A stretch of DNA of 64,000 nt from Sphingobacterium paucimobilis HER1398 (GCF_000416985.1 NZ_ATDL01000015.1:620001-684000); one strand, 5' to 3'. Positions 37,038-46,479 are shown, counted from the first letter of the stretch. Made by a program: numbers and translations. The notes: generated by a model from the sequence alone, not told the origin.

Positions 37038-39434
37038 CTAACGCACTACAGCGCCAGTCTCTTTCTCAAAGTTAATAATTAATTTTTGAATAATGCTATC
37101 AATTTGTTTATCATTTAGCGTTTTTTCTTCGTCCTGGATCGTAAAACTCAATGCATAAGACTTTTTGCCTTCAGGCAGCTTGTCGCCTTTATAGACATCA
37201 AAAATACTAACCCCTTTCAAAAGCTTGCGCTCCGACTTCAATGCTATATTCTTCAACTGTTCGAAAGTCACTGAATCATCCAACAGCAACGCCAAATCAC
37301 GACGTACAGCAGGATATTTAGAAACTTCTTTAAACTTTATTTCATTTTTACGTATCGAACGAATCACCAAGTCCCAGTCAAAATCAGCATAATAGACTTG
37401 GCCATCGACATCAGCTTTTTTCAAAGCTGCATCCGAAACTGCTCCCAAAGAGACCAACACTTTTTGTCCTTTCATATAGTCTAGACCATACGCTAGGTTG
37501 GTATTTGTAGTCTCTACGATTTGTAGACCTTCGATCTTTAATCGTTTTACAATCATATCGACAGCAGCCTTAAGATTGTAAAAACTTACAGCTCCCCCCG
37601 TTGAGTTCCATTGCTCTTTCGACTTATTCCCCACAAGACCAAGAGCCATCCGCTGGCGCTCGTTATAGCCCTCCTCCTGGAGATGGTATGTTTTACCATA
37701 TTCAAAAAACTTCAGATCCGTAGATTTACGTTTTTGATTATAGGCCATCGCTGTCAACATGGAGTACACTAGGTTTTGACGCATGGTATCTAGATCGGAA
37801 CTCAATGGATTTAACAAACGAACGGCGGTGGATTCGTCATCAACATAAGACATTTTGGTCAACGAGTTAGAAAGAATCTCCCTATACCCATTACCGATCA
37901 GCAGGTCAGCAACTTGATTTAATACAACCTCCCGATCTGGTTTCTCTTGCGTATTTAACGAAGCAAGAATCTGACTCTTAAGTTCAATATTATTATAACC
38001 ATAGATCCGCAACACTTCCTCCGTCACATCCACTTCACGTGTAACATCGACTTTGTAGGCTGGTACCTCTACTGAAAAGACAGTATCTTTTTCTGATGTA
38101 ATAGCTATCCCTAGCGCTTCAATAATAGCCTTAATCTCCTCTGCAGGAATTTCTTTACCGATCAAGCGTTGTACATTCTTACAATCTACATCAAACGCAA
38201 AAGGAGCAATAGGGCTAGGGTAATTATCCGATACAGCCGAACTAACTACGCCACCTGCAATCTCCTGGATCAAAAGTGCTGCTCGATACAAGGCAAATAC
38301 CGTAATATTAGGATCCGTACCACGTTCAAAACGGAAAGAAGAGTCCGTTTTCAACCCATGACGTTTTGCCGTCTTACGGACATATACGGAATTGAAGTAA
38401 GCCGACTCCAAAAAGATATCGGTTGTACTTTCAGAAACGCCCGAATACTCTCCCCCAAAAACTCCAGCTATACACATAGGCTTGGCCGCATCTGCAATAA
38501 TCAGATCCTCCGAGGAAAGTTTCCGTTCTACACCATCCAGGGTAATGAAAGGCTCTCCTTCATTGGCTAAACGCACAACTACCTTATCTCCTTCGATTTT
38601 AGCGGCATCAAATGCATGCAACGGTTGTCCCAAATCGTGTAAGACATAATTTGTAATATCTACGATATTATTAATCGAACGGATACCGATTGTATTCAAT
38701 TTCTCTTTCAACCAATCTGGTGATGCTCCCACCTTGACTCCTGAAATACGTACTCCAGAATATCTTGGACAGGCCTCTGTATTTTTAACTTCTATAGCTG
38801 CAGTGTTTGCAGCAGCAGGTGTTGCAAAACTACTTACATCAGGAAGCGTATAGCTCTTACGGAAATAAGCTGCCAAATCGCGCGCTACCCCCAAATGAGA
38901 TGCCGCATCAGCACGATTAGGAGTCAGACCGATCTCAAAGCAGTAGTCATCTTCCATTTGATAAAAATCCTTGACCAACGTACCAACTTTAGCATCCGCT
39001 GGCAATTCTACTATACCCGCGTGGGAATTGCCCAACCCTATTTCATCCTCACCACATAGCATTCCCTCCGACACCTCTCCTCTTATTTTCGATTTCGTGA
39101 TCTTAAAGGGATCGCCACTCATAGGGTGGCAAGTCGTACCTACCGTAGCCACAATCACTTTCAGTCCAGCACGACAATTAGGTGCTCCACAAACGATATC
39201 CAATGGCGTATCAGTACCAACATCCACTTTTGTAACACGCAACTTATCCGCATTAGGATGTTGCTCGGCCGAAAGAACCTCTCCCACGACCAATCCTTCT
39301 AATCCACCTGGAATAGATTGTACTTTCTCAACAGCCTCCACTTCAAGTCCTATATCAGTCAGAATCAAGGACAATTCATCTGGAGTCTTTTCTATATTGA
39401 TGTAATTCTTAAGCCAATTGTAAGAAATATTCAT
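37038..39434 (-). CDS. pheT: Phenylalanyl-tRNA synthetase beta subunit
   Basis: Large subunit of the (alpha beta)2 enzyme that charges tRNA-Phe. The 798 residues show the N-terminal tRNA-binding (EMAP-like) domain (about 40-150, including AEQHPNADKLRV), the B3/B4 editing domain (about 205-395), the B5 domain, the inactive synthetase-like core, and the C-terminal FDX-ACB anticodon-binding domain (from about 705, KYPAVRRDLALLLDD). pheS is elsewhere. It is first in a run with the coiled-coil gene and zapA, behind its own promoter. Confidence 0.96.
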   Translation of the reverse strand: MNISYNWLKNYINIEKTPDELSLILTDIGLEVEAVEKVQSIPGGLEGLVVGEVLSAEQHPNADKLRVTKVDVGTDTPLDIVCGAPNCRAGLKVIVATVGTTCHPMSGDPFKITKSKIRGEVSEGMLCGEDEIGLGNSHAGIVELPADAKVGTLVKDFYQMEDDYCFEIGLTPNRADAASHLGVARDLAAYFRKSYTLPDVSSFATPAAANTAAIEVKNTEACPRYSGVRISGVKVGASPDWLKEKLNTIGIRSINNIVDITNYVLHDLGQPLHAFDAAKIEGDKVVVRLANEGEPFITLDGVERKLSSEDLIIADAAKPMCIAGVFGGEYSGVSESTTDIFLESAYFNSVYVRKTAKRHGLKTDSSFRFERGTDPNITVFALYRAALLIQEIAGGVVSSAVSDNYPSPIAPFAFDVDCKNVQRLIGKEIPAEEIKAIIEALGIAITSEKDTVFSVEVPAYKVDVTREVDVTEEVLRIYGYNNIELKSQILASLNTQEKPDREVVLNQVADLLIGNGYREILSNSLTKMSYVDDESTAVRLLNPLSSDLDTMRQNLVYSMLTAMAYNQKRKSTDLKFFEYGKTYHLQEEGYNERQRMALGLVGNKSKEQWNSTGGAVSFYNLKAAVDMIVKRLKIEGLQIVETTNTNLAYGLDYMKGQKVLVSLGAVSDAALKKADVDGQVYYADFDWDLVIRSIRKNEIKFKEVSKYPAVRRDLALLLDDSVTFEQLKNIALKSERKLLKGVSIFDVYKGDKLPEGKKSYALSFTIQDEEKTLNDKQIDSIIQKLIINFEKETGAVVR

Positions 39435-39457
39435 TATTTATTAAATTTTAAGAGATA

Positions 39458-39465
39458 CAAAGATA
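39458..39465 (-). promoter_or_regulatory. pheT promoter, -7 box TATCTTTG
   Basis: Exact TAnnTTTG match on the minus strand; predicted start near 39454 and a leader of about 20 nt before pheT. Confidence 0.65.
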
Positions 39466-39534
39466 GGCTTTTGATAAGAAAATAGTGAAATATTGTTAAC
39501 AACTCCGATTTATTCACAAAGCACTTTTTGCTTA

Positions 39535-39563
39535 TTGCTTATTTAAAATATTCCGTAACTTTG
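39535..39563 (+). promoter_or_regulatory. purL promoter TTG-18-TAACTTTG
   Basis: A TTG (39535-39537) lies 18 bases before an exact -7 box TAACTTTG (39556-39563). The predicted start is near 39567, giving a leader of about 37 nt. No purine riboswitch-like structure fits in this leader. Confidence 0.7.
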
Positions 39564-39603
39564 TGCTTTAAGTTGAAGAACGTTCAAAACCCAACATTAT
39601 ATA

Positions 39604-42600
39604 ATGATTCATTTCTTTGAGAACCCATCGAATACCATCTACGGTGTTCAAAGCGTAAACTCTTTATCACAAGAAGACATTACTAAACTAAACTGGTTAT
39701 TTGGCAATGCCAAAAAGCTAGAAGAACAAACCTTAAGCCGCTACTTTGTAGGTCCGCGCGCAGCCATGGTTACACCTTGGAGTACCAATGCGGTAGAGAT
39801 CACTCAAAATATGGGCATTGAAGGCATTGTCCGTATCGAAGAATTTCAGTCTGTACCGGCTGATTTCAATGACTTCGACCCTATGATTTCTCAAAAGTTT
39901 GAAGCCCTGACACAGGATATGTACACCATACATATTACGCCAGAGCCTATCATAGATATCGATGATATCGATGCCTACAACAAGACAGAAGGCCTTGCAC
40001 TCAACCCTGAGGAAGTCGAATACCTGAATAATTTATCTTCCAAACTGGGACGCAAACTGACCGACTCCGAGGTATTTGCATTTTCGCAAGCCAACTCGGA
40101 GCACTGCCGTCACAAAATATTCAATGGTACTTTTATTATTGATGGAGAAGAACAACCAACATCACTATTTAAGTTAATCAAAAAGACATCAGAGACCAAC
40201 CCGAATGACATTGTATCCGCTTACAAAGACAATGTCGCTTTCGTCAAAGGCCCTAGAGTAACGCAATTTGCTCCGAGGTCGGCAGACAAACCTGACTTTT
40301 ACGAAGAGAAAGAATTCGATTCTGTATTGTCAGTCAAAGCAGAAACACACAACTTCCCGACTACAGTAGAACCGTTCTCCGGTGCTGCTACAGGATCGGG
40401 TGGTGAGATTCGTGATAGATTGGCTGGTGGACAGGGAGCTCTTCCCCTAGCTGGTACGGCCATCTACATGACAGCATACTCGCGTTTATTGCAAGACCGC
40501 CCTTGGGAAAAAGGAATGCAAGAACGCCCATGGCTATACCAAACACCAATGGACATCTTAATCAAAGCATCCAATGGAGCTTCAGATTTTGGAAACAAAT
40601 TTGGACAGCCACTCATCACAGGTTCAGTATTGACCTTTGAACATGAAGAAGAAGGACGCAAATTAGGATATGATAAAGTAATCATGCAGGCTGGTGGTGT
40701 TGGTTATGGAAAGCTAGATCAAGCAAAAAAACACACACCAAAAGTCGGTGATAAAATCGTTATTCTAGGTGGAGAAAACTACCGTATTGGAATGGGTGGT
40801 GCTGCTGTATCTTCTGCGGATACCGGTGCTTTCGGATCAGGTATCGAATTGAATGCTATACAGCGTTCGAATCCGGAAATGCAAAAAAGAGCGGCCAATG
40901 CCGTACGTGGCATGGTCGAGTCCGACACCAACCCTATTGTATCGATCCACGATCATGGAGCAGGTGGACACTTGAACTGTCTATCAGAGCTTGTCGAAGA
41001 AACCGGTGGCCTAATCGACCTAGATAAACTACCAGTAGGAGACCCTACCCTTTCTGCAAAAGAAATTATTGGCAACGAATCCCAAGAGCGTATGGGCTTG
41101 GTGATTGCTGAAAAAGATATCGATACTTTAAAACGTGTTGCTGACCGTGAGCGCTCGCCAATGTATGCCGTAGGTGATGTAACAGGCGACAACCGTTTTA
41201 CATTTGAATCAAAAACCACAGGTGAAAAACCAATGGATTATGCATTAGAAGATTTCTTCGGATCATCTCCTAAAACAATCATGCGGGACAACACCGTCAC
41301 ACGTCACTATGCGGATCTCTCCTACACTACCCAGGAAATACCTGCTTATGTCAACCAAGTATTACAATTAGAAGCTGTAGCTTCCAAAGATTGGTTAACC
41401 AACAAAGTAGACCGTTGTGTGGGTGGTCGCGTAGCCAAACAACAATGTACCGGTCCATTACAGTTACCATTGAACAACGTTGGTGTGATGGCACTGGATT
41501 ACAAAGGCAAAGAAGGTATTGCTACTACGGTAGGTCATTCGCCTGTAGCTGCTTTGGTTGATCCTGCCGCTGCCAGCAAGACCGCAATCGGCGAAGCACT
41601 TTCAAATATCGTATTCGCTCCTATCATCAATGGTATCGAAGGGATCTCCCTATCGGCCAACTGGATGTGGGCATGTAATAATGAAGGTGAAGACGCCCGT
41701 CTTTACAAAGCAGTAAAAGCTTGTTCTGATTTCGCAATCGAACTGGGTATCAACATCCCTACAGGAAAAGATTCCCTTTCGATGAAGCAAAAATACCCTA
41801 ACGGAGACCATGTCATCGCACCGGGAACCGTTATTATTTCTGCTGCTGGAAACTGTACAGACATCAATAAAGTCGTAGAGCCTGTTTTGAAAAAGAACAG
41901 TGGCGCTATCTATTACATCAACCTGTCTAAAGACAGCTTTAAACTGGGTGGCTCTTCATTTGCACAGATTTTAAACAAAGTCGGCACCGAAGTACCAACA
42001 ATACAGGATGCCGCTTATTTCAAAAAAGCATTCAATACCATACAACAATTGATCGCCAAGGGTCAAATCGAAGCAGGTCACGACATCGGTTCTGGTGGTT
42101 TAGTAACCACATTACTCGAAATGACATTTGCTGATGTAAACCTTGCTGCGAGCTACGATCTATCTGGCTTAGGCGAAGTAGATACCGTAAAAGCGTTGTT
42201 CAATGAAAACATTGCTGTCGTACTACAGGCAAAAGACAATGCCGCATTAGAAACTGCTTTCCAAGCTGCGGGTGTAGAAGCGGTGAAAATAGGTGAAGTC
42301 ATCGCAGGCGATACCGTAAGTTTCAAAAACAATGCAGATATATTCACATTTGGCGTGACCGAAACTCGCGACACTTGGTACAAAACCTCGTTCTTACTAG
42401 ACCAAAAACAGTCTAAAAACGGTATGGCGCAAGAGCGTTATAACAACTACAAGAACCAACCGCTACAATTTACCTTCCCTGCACACTTTAATGGTAAAAA
42501 ACCGGCTATAAATACATCGGGAGTGCGTCCTAAAGCTGCTATCCTCCGCGAGAAAGGATCCAACTCAGAAAGAGAAATGGCAAATGCCATGTACCTTGCT

Positions 42601-43278
42601 GGATTTGATGTCAAAGATGTGCACATGACCGATTTGATCACAGGACGGGAGACACTAGAAGACATACAATTTATCGGTGCTGTAGGTGGTTTCTCCAACT
42701 CGGACGTATTAGGTTCGGCAAAAGGTTGGGCTGGTGCTTTCTTATACAACGAGAAAGCGAAAAAAGCATTAGACAACTTCTTCGCCCGTCCAGACACCAT
42801 GTCTGTCGGAATATGTAACGGCTGTCAATTGTTTATGGAGTTAGAACTGGTCAATCCAGAGCACGATGTTCATGGCAAAATGCTGCACAATACCTCAGCT
42901 AAGCACGAATCAAACTTCGTATCGGTAAAAGTTCAGGAGAACAACTCGATCATGCTGAAAACCCTTTCGGGCTCTACCTTAGGGGTTTGGATTTCACATG
43001 GTGAAGGAAAATTCAACCTACCAAAAGAAGAGTCTGCTTATCAGATTGTTGCCAAATATGCTTATGAGCAGTATCCGCACAATCCAAACGGATCCGACTA
43101 CAATACAGCCATGTTATCTGACACCACAGGCCGTCACTTGGTCACGATGCCTCATATCGAGCGCTCGACATTCCAATGGAACTGGGCCAATTATCCTGAT
43201 GGACGTCAAGACGAGGTTACACCTTGGTTAGAGGCCTTCGTTAATGCTAAAAATTGGTGCGAAAGCAACAAAAAATAA
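39604..43278 (+). CDS. purL: Phosphoribosylformylglycinamidine synthase, large single-chain form
   Basis: Converts FGAR, glutamine and ATP to FGAM in purine synthesis. Like E. coli PurL it fuses the synthetase (AIR synthase-like halves, with SEHCRHK and SVKAETHNFPTTVEPFSG) to a C-terminal class I glutaminase. The glutaminase nucleophile is Cys1071 in GICNGCQLFMELE, and the chain ends near the catalytic His/Glu region (MPHIERS). 1224 residues, near the proteobacterial length. It is monocistronic, followed by a palindromic MITE-like element. Confidence 0.97.
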   Translation: MIHFFENPSNTIYGVQSVNSLSQEDITKLNWLFGNAKKLEEQTLSRYFVGPRAAMVTPWSTNAVEITQNMGIEGIVRIEEFQSVPADFNDFDPMISQKFEALTQDMYTIHITPEPIIDIDDIDAYNKTEGLALNPEEVEYLNNLSSKLGRKLTDSEVFAFSQANSEHCRHKIFNGTFIIDGEEQPTSLFKLIKKTSETNPNDIVSAYKDNVAFVKGPRVTQFAPRSADKPDFYEEKEFDSVLSVKAETHNFPTTVEPFSGAATGSGGEIRDRLAGGQGALPLAGTAIYMTAYSRLLQDRPWEKGMQERPWLYQTPMDILIKASNGASDFGNKFGQPLITGSVLTFEHEEEGRKLGYDKVIMQAGGVGYGKLDQAKKHTPKVGDKIVILGGENYRIGMGGAAVSSADTGAFGSGIELNAIQRSNPEMQKRAANAVRGMVESDTNPIVSIHDHGAGGHLNCLSELVEETGGLIDLDKLPVGDPTLSAKEIIGNESQERMGLVIAEKDIDTLKRVADRERSPMYAVGDVTGDNRFTFESKTTGEKPMDYALEDFFGSSPKTIMRDNTVTRHYADLSYTTQEIPAYVNQVLQLEAVASKDWLTNKVDRCVGGRVAKQQCTGPLQLPLNNVGVMALDYKGKEGIATTVGHSPVAALVDPAAASKTAIGEALSNIVFAPIINGIEGISLSANWMWACNNEGEDARLYKAVKACSDFAIELGINIPTGKDSLSMKQKYPNGDHVIAPGTVIISAAGNCTDINKVVEPVLKKNSGAIYYINLSKDSFKLGGSSFAQILNKVGTEVPTIQDAAYFKKAFNTIQQLIAKGQIEAGHDIGSGGLVTTLLEMTFADVNLAASYDLSGLGEVDTVKALFNENIAVVLQAKDNAALETAFQAAGVEAVKIGEVIAGDTVSFKNNADIFTFGVTETRDTWYKTSFLLDQKQSKNGMAQERYNNYKNQPLQFTFPAHFNGKKPAINTSGVRPKAAILREKGSNSEREMANAMYLAGFDVKDVHMTDLITGRETLEDIQFIGAVGGFSNSDVLGSAKGWAGAFLYNEKAKKALDNFFARPDTMSVGICNGCQLFMELELVNPEHDVHGKMLHNTSAKHESNFVSVKVQENNSIMLKTLSGSTLGVWISHGEGKFNLPKEESAYQIVAKYAYEQYPHNPNGSDYNTAMLSDTTGRHLVTMPHIERSTFQWNWANYPDGRQDEVTPWLEAFVNAKNWCESNKK

Positions 43279-43283
43279 CTAAG

Positions 43284-43430
43284 AAAGGGCTGTCTGAAAA
43301 GCAACAAATCGTCGTCGTTGCGAACCTGAGGAACGATGGTGTGGCAATCTAACTTACTTAAAATACAGATTGCTTCGTCATACTTCCTCGCAAAGACGAG
43401 AAAGTCTACTTTTGATACAGCCCTTTTTTT
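43284..43430. mobile_element. MITE/REP-like palindromic element downstream of purL
   Basis: Outer inverted repeats AAAGGGCTGT (43284-43293) and ACAGCCCTTT (43417-43426) are extended by partly paired TGAAAAG/CTTTTGA. They enclose a second inverted pair: CGTCGTTGCGA...GGCAATCT on the left and AGATTGC...CCTCGCAAAGACG on the right (GCAATCT 43344-43350 with AGATTGC 43367-43373). The inner arms resemble the widespread 'cattgcgaggaacgaagcaatct' repeats. No transposase is present. The right end runs into T7, so it may also act as terminator for purL. Confidence 0.65.
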
Positions 43431-43875
43431 AGATAGACCGACGATAGCCGGGCTTATTCATCCTATGGTCCAGCGAAAATTTTCCAGAGCCAACTATCAT
43501 AAAGACAGCCAGCAAGACCAAAACCACTACCGACAACCATAGCTCGGAATTGAGGAAACTAAATCCCCTAGTGATATTAACAAAAAAGACCGCTCCTACC
43601 ACCACTGGAAATATCAACAGGGCCGCTAATCTCGTTTGAAAACCAAAAATGATAAATAATCCACCTACCAAATGGGTGAAAACAACATAGTGCACTGCAC
43701 CCCAGATAGACAATTGAAAATTCGTTTGCTCAATCAATCGCCGCACAGCTTCTTGATCATTCACAAAACTAATCCCTTTGGCAAGGACAATAATACCTAA
43801 TGCTATTCTGAAATAGTCTAACCATTGTGGATGATGACGATCACCCCAATGTTCAACACGGTGAATTAGGTTCAT
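43429..43875 (-). CDS. DoxX-family membrane protein
   Basis: A 148-residue inner-membrane protein with four hydrophobic helices (about 22-38, 58-80, 84-101, 113-131) in the DoxX arrangement (FRIALGIIVLAKG; THLVGGLFIIFGFQTRLAALL). Family members are loosely linked to redox or sulfur metabolism; the function here is unknown. The ATG is preceded by a full Shine-Dalgarno AGGAGGT, rare in this phylum. An inverted repeat lies 10-55 bases upstream. Its stop codon touches the T-tract of the palindromic element after purL. Confidence 0.85.
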   Translation of the reverse strand: MNLIHRVEHWGDRHHPQWLDYFRIALGIIVLAKGISFVNDQEAVRRLIEQTNFQLSIWGAVHYVVFTHLVGGLFIIFGFQTRLAALLIFPVVVGAVFFVNITRGFSFLNSELWLSVVVLVLLAVFMIVGSGKFSLDHRMNKPGYRRSI

Positions 43876-43884
43876 AAAGACCTC

Positions 43885-43930
43885 CTTTCTAAAATTGGTA
43901 TATTTTATAGTATAACGCAGTTTTAGAAAG
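43885..43930. repeat. Inverted repeat at the DoxX gene promoter
   Basis: CTTTCTAAAA (43885-43894) and TTTTAGAAAG (43921-43930) are perfect 10-bp arms with a 26-base AT-rich spacer. The proximal arm merges with the AGGAGG ribosome-binding site. Candidate operator or translation-controlling hairpin. No exact TAnnTTTG box is seen, so this gene may use another sigma factor. Confidence 0.55.
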
Positions 43931-44052
43931 AAAGTTGTATGTTATGAAATATCTATTTAAGCAGTATATATATCCCTCTATGACAAAAGGATCAAAAAAA
44001 CGAGTATTATCATTTCTTTGAGCCTTCCAGATCAAATATAAAAATCACCGTA

Positions 44053-45006
44053 TTAGTACTTAATCGGATAGTCCTCCATAAATTCAAACTGATAATTTTC
44101 TTTCTTAAGATTATCAATCAACTGTCCCAAAAGCTCTTGTCCCTTTTTCGTCTGAAACATGTCATCATGCATGAGCAAAACTACATTATTAGGTGTCATC
44201 GAACTTTTATAATTCAAGAAACTCTTCATCTTTCCAAACACGGTCTCTAAGGCTTGAACCGGTACACCAGTCAGGCTGTTAATACGCCATTCGACATCCC
44301 AGCCGTAAACCTTATAGCCATTTGCAAACAATAAGTCCGCCGTACTGGAACCACTTTGGAGATCTATCTTACGAACATCATCATATATCCAGATATTCCT
44401 TCCAGGAAGACGTACAATCTTATGTTTAAGGTTGAGGTCATTTTCATTTTTCTCAAAATCATCAAATGCAGTGGCAGGATTACTATAGAAGTAAGTATAT
44501 CTATTATGAGCATGTGTATAACTATGGTTATAACAGGCTATAAGTGGATTGTTTTCATACTTCGCCAAATCACGTTTGCGCGCCTTTCCCGAATTGGCAT
44601 GTTTACCAACTAGAAACACGCTCACCTTAATATCTTTAGCTTTGGCTAAGGAATCGATAGCCGCACTTCCGACCAAAGGCCCATCATCAAAGGTCAAGAA
44701 GACATGTTTTGGTTTTTTATCAAACTCCTGCTTCAGCGAATCTTTGAGCATCTTTTTCTGAGTTTTGATATCTATTTTTCTGACGGTATCTACCACAAAG
44801 TGGATCTGATTACGCTGTAAGGAATCCCACTTATCCAATAACAATGGCTTTGGGGTGGGAACACTTTCTTGTTGATCATCCGTTTCGATCGAATCCCGAT
44901 TCACGTACCCTAAAGCTGCTGAAGATAAATTTTGACAAGAACTCATCCACACACCTAGGAGAGTAGCTCCAAATAGAAAAACTAACCCTCTACCTTTCTT
45001 CCTCAT
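44053..45006 (-). CDS. Lipoprotein polysaccharide deacetylase (NodB/CE4-like)
   Basis: Envelope deacetylase for N-acetylated sugars such as peptidoglycan or exopolysaccharide. From the ATG at 45006 (317 residues) a lipobox ends at Cys24 (WMSSC). Motif 1 LTFDDGP has Asp107-Asp108, and motif 2 HSYTH places metal ligands at His161 and His165. I prefer this ATG to a TTG four codons earlier because the promoter and lipobox both fit it. It is a single gene with its own promoter. Peptidoglycan as substrate is a guess. Confidence 0.85.
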   Translation of the reverse strand: MRKKGRGLVFLFGATLLGVWMSSCQNLSSAALGYVNRDSIETDDQQESVPTPKPLLLDKWDSLQRNQIHFVVDTVRKIDIKTQKKMLKDSLKQEFDKKPKHVFLTFDDGPLVGSAAIDSLAKAKDIKVSVFLVGKHANSGKARKRDLAKYENNPLIACYNHSYTHAHNRYTYFYSNPATAFDDFEKNENDLNLKHKIVRLPGRNIWIYDDVRKIDLQSGSSTADLLFANGYKVYGWDVEWRINSLTGVPVQALETVFGKMKSFLNYKSSMTPNNVVLLMHDDMFQTKKGQELLGQLIDNLKKENYQFEFMEDYPIKY

Positions 45007-45042
45007 GTAATATAGCAATTAACGATTACCCTAAATATTCCA

Positions 45043-45071
45043 CAAAATTAGAACAAATATCTTAATTCAAA
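45043..45071 (-). promoter_or_regulatory. Deacetylase promoter TTTG-17-TAATTTTG
   Basis: On the minus strand TTTG (45071-45068) precedes an exact -7 box TAATTTTG (45050-45043) by 17 bases. Predicted leader of about 33 nt. Confidence 0.68.
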
Positions 45072-45130
45072 GTATATTTTTTTTGTTTTCGAAAAGCCTT
45101 GAAACAAATTATATACCAAAAATATAATAA

Positions 45131-45168
45131 TTATAAAAAGTCCCTAAGAGACACCTCTTAGGGACTTT
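45131..45168 (-). terminator. Terminator of the small secreted-protein gene
   Basis: Perfect 14-bp inverted repeat (45137-45150 with 45155-45168) with a 4-nt loop ACAC. On the minus strand it is followed by a T run, 44 bases after the stop of the upstream gene. Confidence 0.9.
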
Positions 45169-45211
45169 AAAACAAACTTAAACTACAACTAATGAATATC
45201 TTTACGAACAG

Positions 45212-45682
45212 CTAATCATAACGGTTTTTACGATTATTGGACTTAGCATGTTTATGTGATTTTTTACCATATCTATTATCATACTTTCCCCCCTTCCCTT
45301 TTCTATCTGCATCACGTAATATTACTTGTGTATGATTATTTGCGTATCGGCCATAACGATCCCTATGATTACTGTGGTACCTCCAAGGGCTAGGATCATT
45401 CAACACCACCTTATAGGTACGATAGACATCAAAATGTTTATAGCGCCCAGGCAACTTCGACTTAGTCACCCACTTATTACCTTGATAATACGTGTATTTC
45501 CGACTCATTACATCGTAATACACATCAATTTCCGGCATATAGTAGTACCGTACATAATCATAGCCTACAGGCCCCCACAGAGGCTGGCTACCTATATTGA
45601 TGTTGACACTAACCTGCGCTTGGCTAGGCAGGGCAAAACCAATTCCAATAAATAATAGCGATAGGTAAAAATATCTTTTCAT
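45212..45682 (-). CDS. Secreted basic Tyr/His/Lys-rich protein of unknown function
   Basis: 156 residues with a signal peptide cleaved after SQAQ. The first part is tyrosine-rich with WGPVGYDYVRYYYMPEIDVYYD and TYYQGNKWV, a pattern seen in small secreted Bacteroidota proteins of unknown role. The C-terminal 50 residues are strongly basic and low-complexity (K, H, R, N, G). The gene has a full Shine-Dalgarno AAGGAGG 7 bases before the ATG, unusual here. It is downstream of an outer-membrane-protein gene on the same strand (94-base gap) and ends at a strong terminator. Confidence 0.75.
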   Translation of the reverse strand: MKRYFYLSLLFIGIGFALPSQAQVSVNINIGSQPLWGPVGYDYVRYYYMPEIDVYYDVMSRKYTYYQGNKWVTKSKLPGRYKHFDVYRTYKVVLNDPSPWRYHSNHRDRYGRYANNHTQVILRDADRKGKGGKYDNRYGKKSHKHAKSNNRKNRYD

Positions 45683-45776
45683 AACAATCCTCCTTATTCC
45701 TTAACTATCTGTATGACCTATCACATACCGAAAAGGATTAATGTACATATTGTTAAAAGATGTAAAATAAAGGATA

Positions 45777-46457
45777 CTAAAAAGCAAAAACCAACTGTAA
45801 ACCGATATGATATAGATCCCTTTTGATTTCTTGACTAGCCGTTCTATTTCCCATACCGTTACTACGTGCAATTTTTGTAGGCTGAAACTCAAAATAAGGC
45901 CCTGCCGATACATTCATACCGTTACGAAAACGAATATTCGCTCCTGCTTGTGCATTTGCGATAAAGCCAGACTTAATTTTTGAAGTATAATTTTCGCGAG
46001 AACCATTATCTTGATTATACAACTCAATATCACTATCATTGACAGCAAACGAGTATCCCGTCGAAACGGACACAAAAGGACTTACCATCTTGTCTATAAA
46101 ACGTGCATTAAAATTGACAAACACCGGTATCGCAAAATAATTCGAGATTGTATTTGAAGAATATCCCATTACATTCGTACTGACATTCCGATTGCTGGAA
46201 GTTTCATCCAAAGAGATCAGATGACGTATTCCGACACCGGGTCCTATTTCAATAGATCTGTTAAGTTTAAAACTAGCCACATAATCAAATTTTAAACTCA
46301 GGTAATCATCTTCAATCGCTTCGTACCAATCATCAGATCGCTCTTTAGAGTCACCGATGACATAGTTCATTCCAAAGTTAAACTTATGATCAAATTTGCG
46401 TTGAGCAGAAGCCATCAGGCACAACAATAGTCCTGATAAGGTAAAAATAAATCTCAT
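45777..46457 (-). CDS. Outer-membrane beta-barrel protein (porin-family, OMP_b-brl-like)
   Basis: Starting at the ATG at 46457, 226 residues: signal peptide MRFIFTLSGLLLCLMASAQ, then alternating amphipathic strands ending in aromatic residues and a C-terminal strand HIGLQLVFAF typical of outer-membrane barrels. A TTG 30 codons upstream would add a non-signal stretch and lies ahead of the predicted start site, so I rejected it. Small 8-strand barrels of this kind are common in the phylum, with unassigned roles. Confidence 0.78.
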   Translation of the reverse strand: MRFIFTLSGLLLCLMASAQRKFDHKFNFGMNYVIGDSKERSDDWYEAIEDDYLSLKFDYVASFKLNRSIEIGPGVGIRHLISLDETSSNRNVSTNVMGYSSNTISNYFAIPVFVNFNARFIDKMVSPFVSVSTGYSFAVNDSDIELYNQDNGSRENYTSKIKSGFIANAQAGANIRFRNGMNVSAGPYFEFQPTKIARSNGMGNRTASQEIKRDLYHIGLQLVFAF

Positions 46458-46479
46458 AGTAAGTAATAATTTTATGGTA

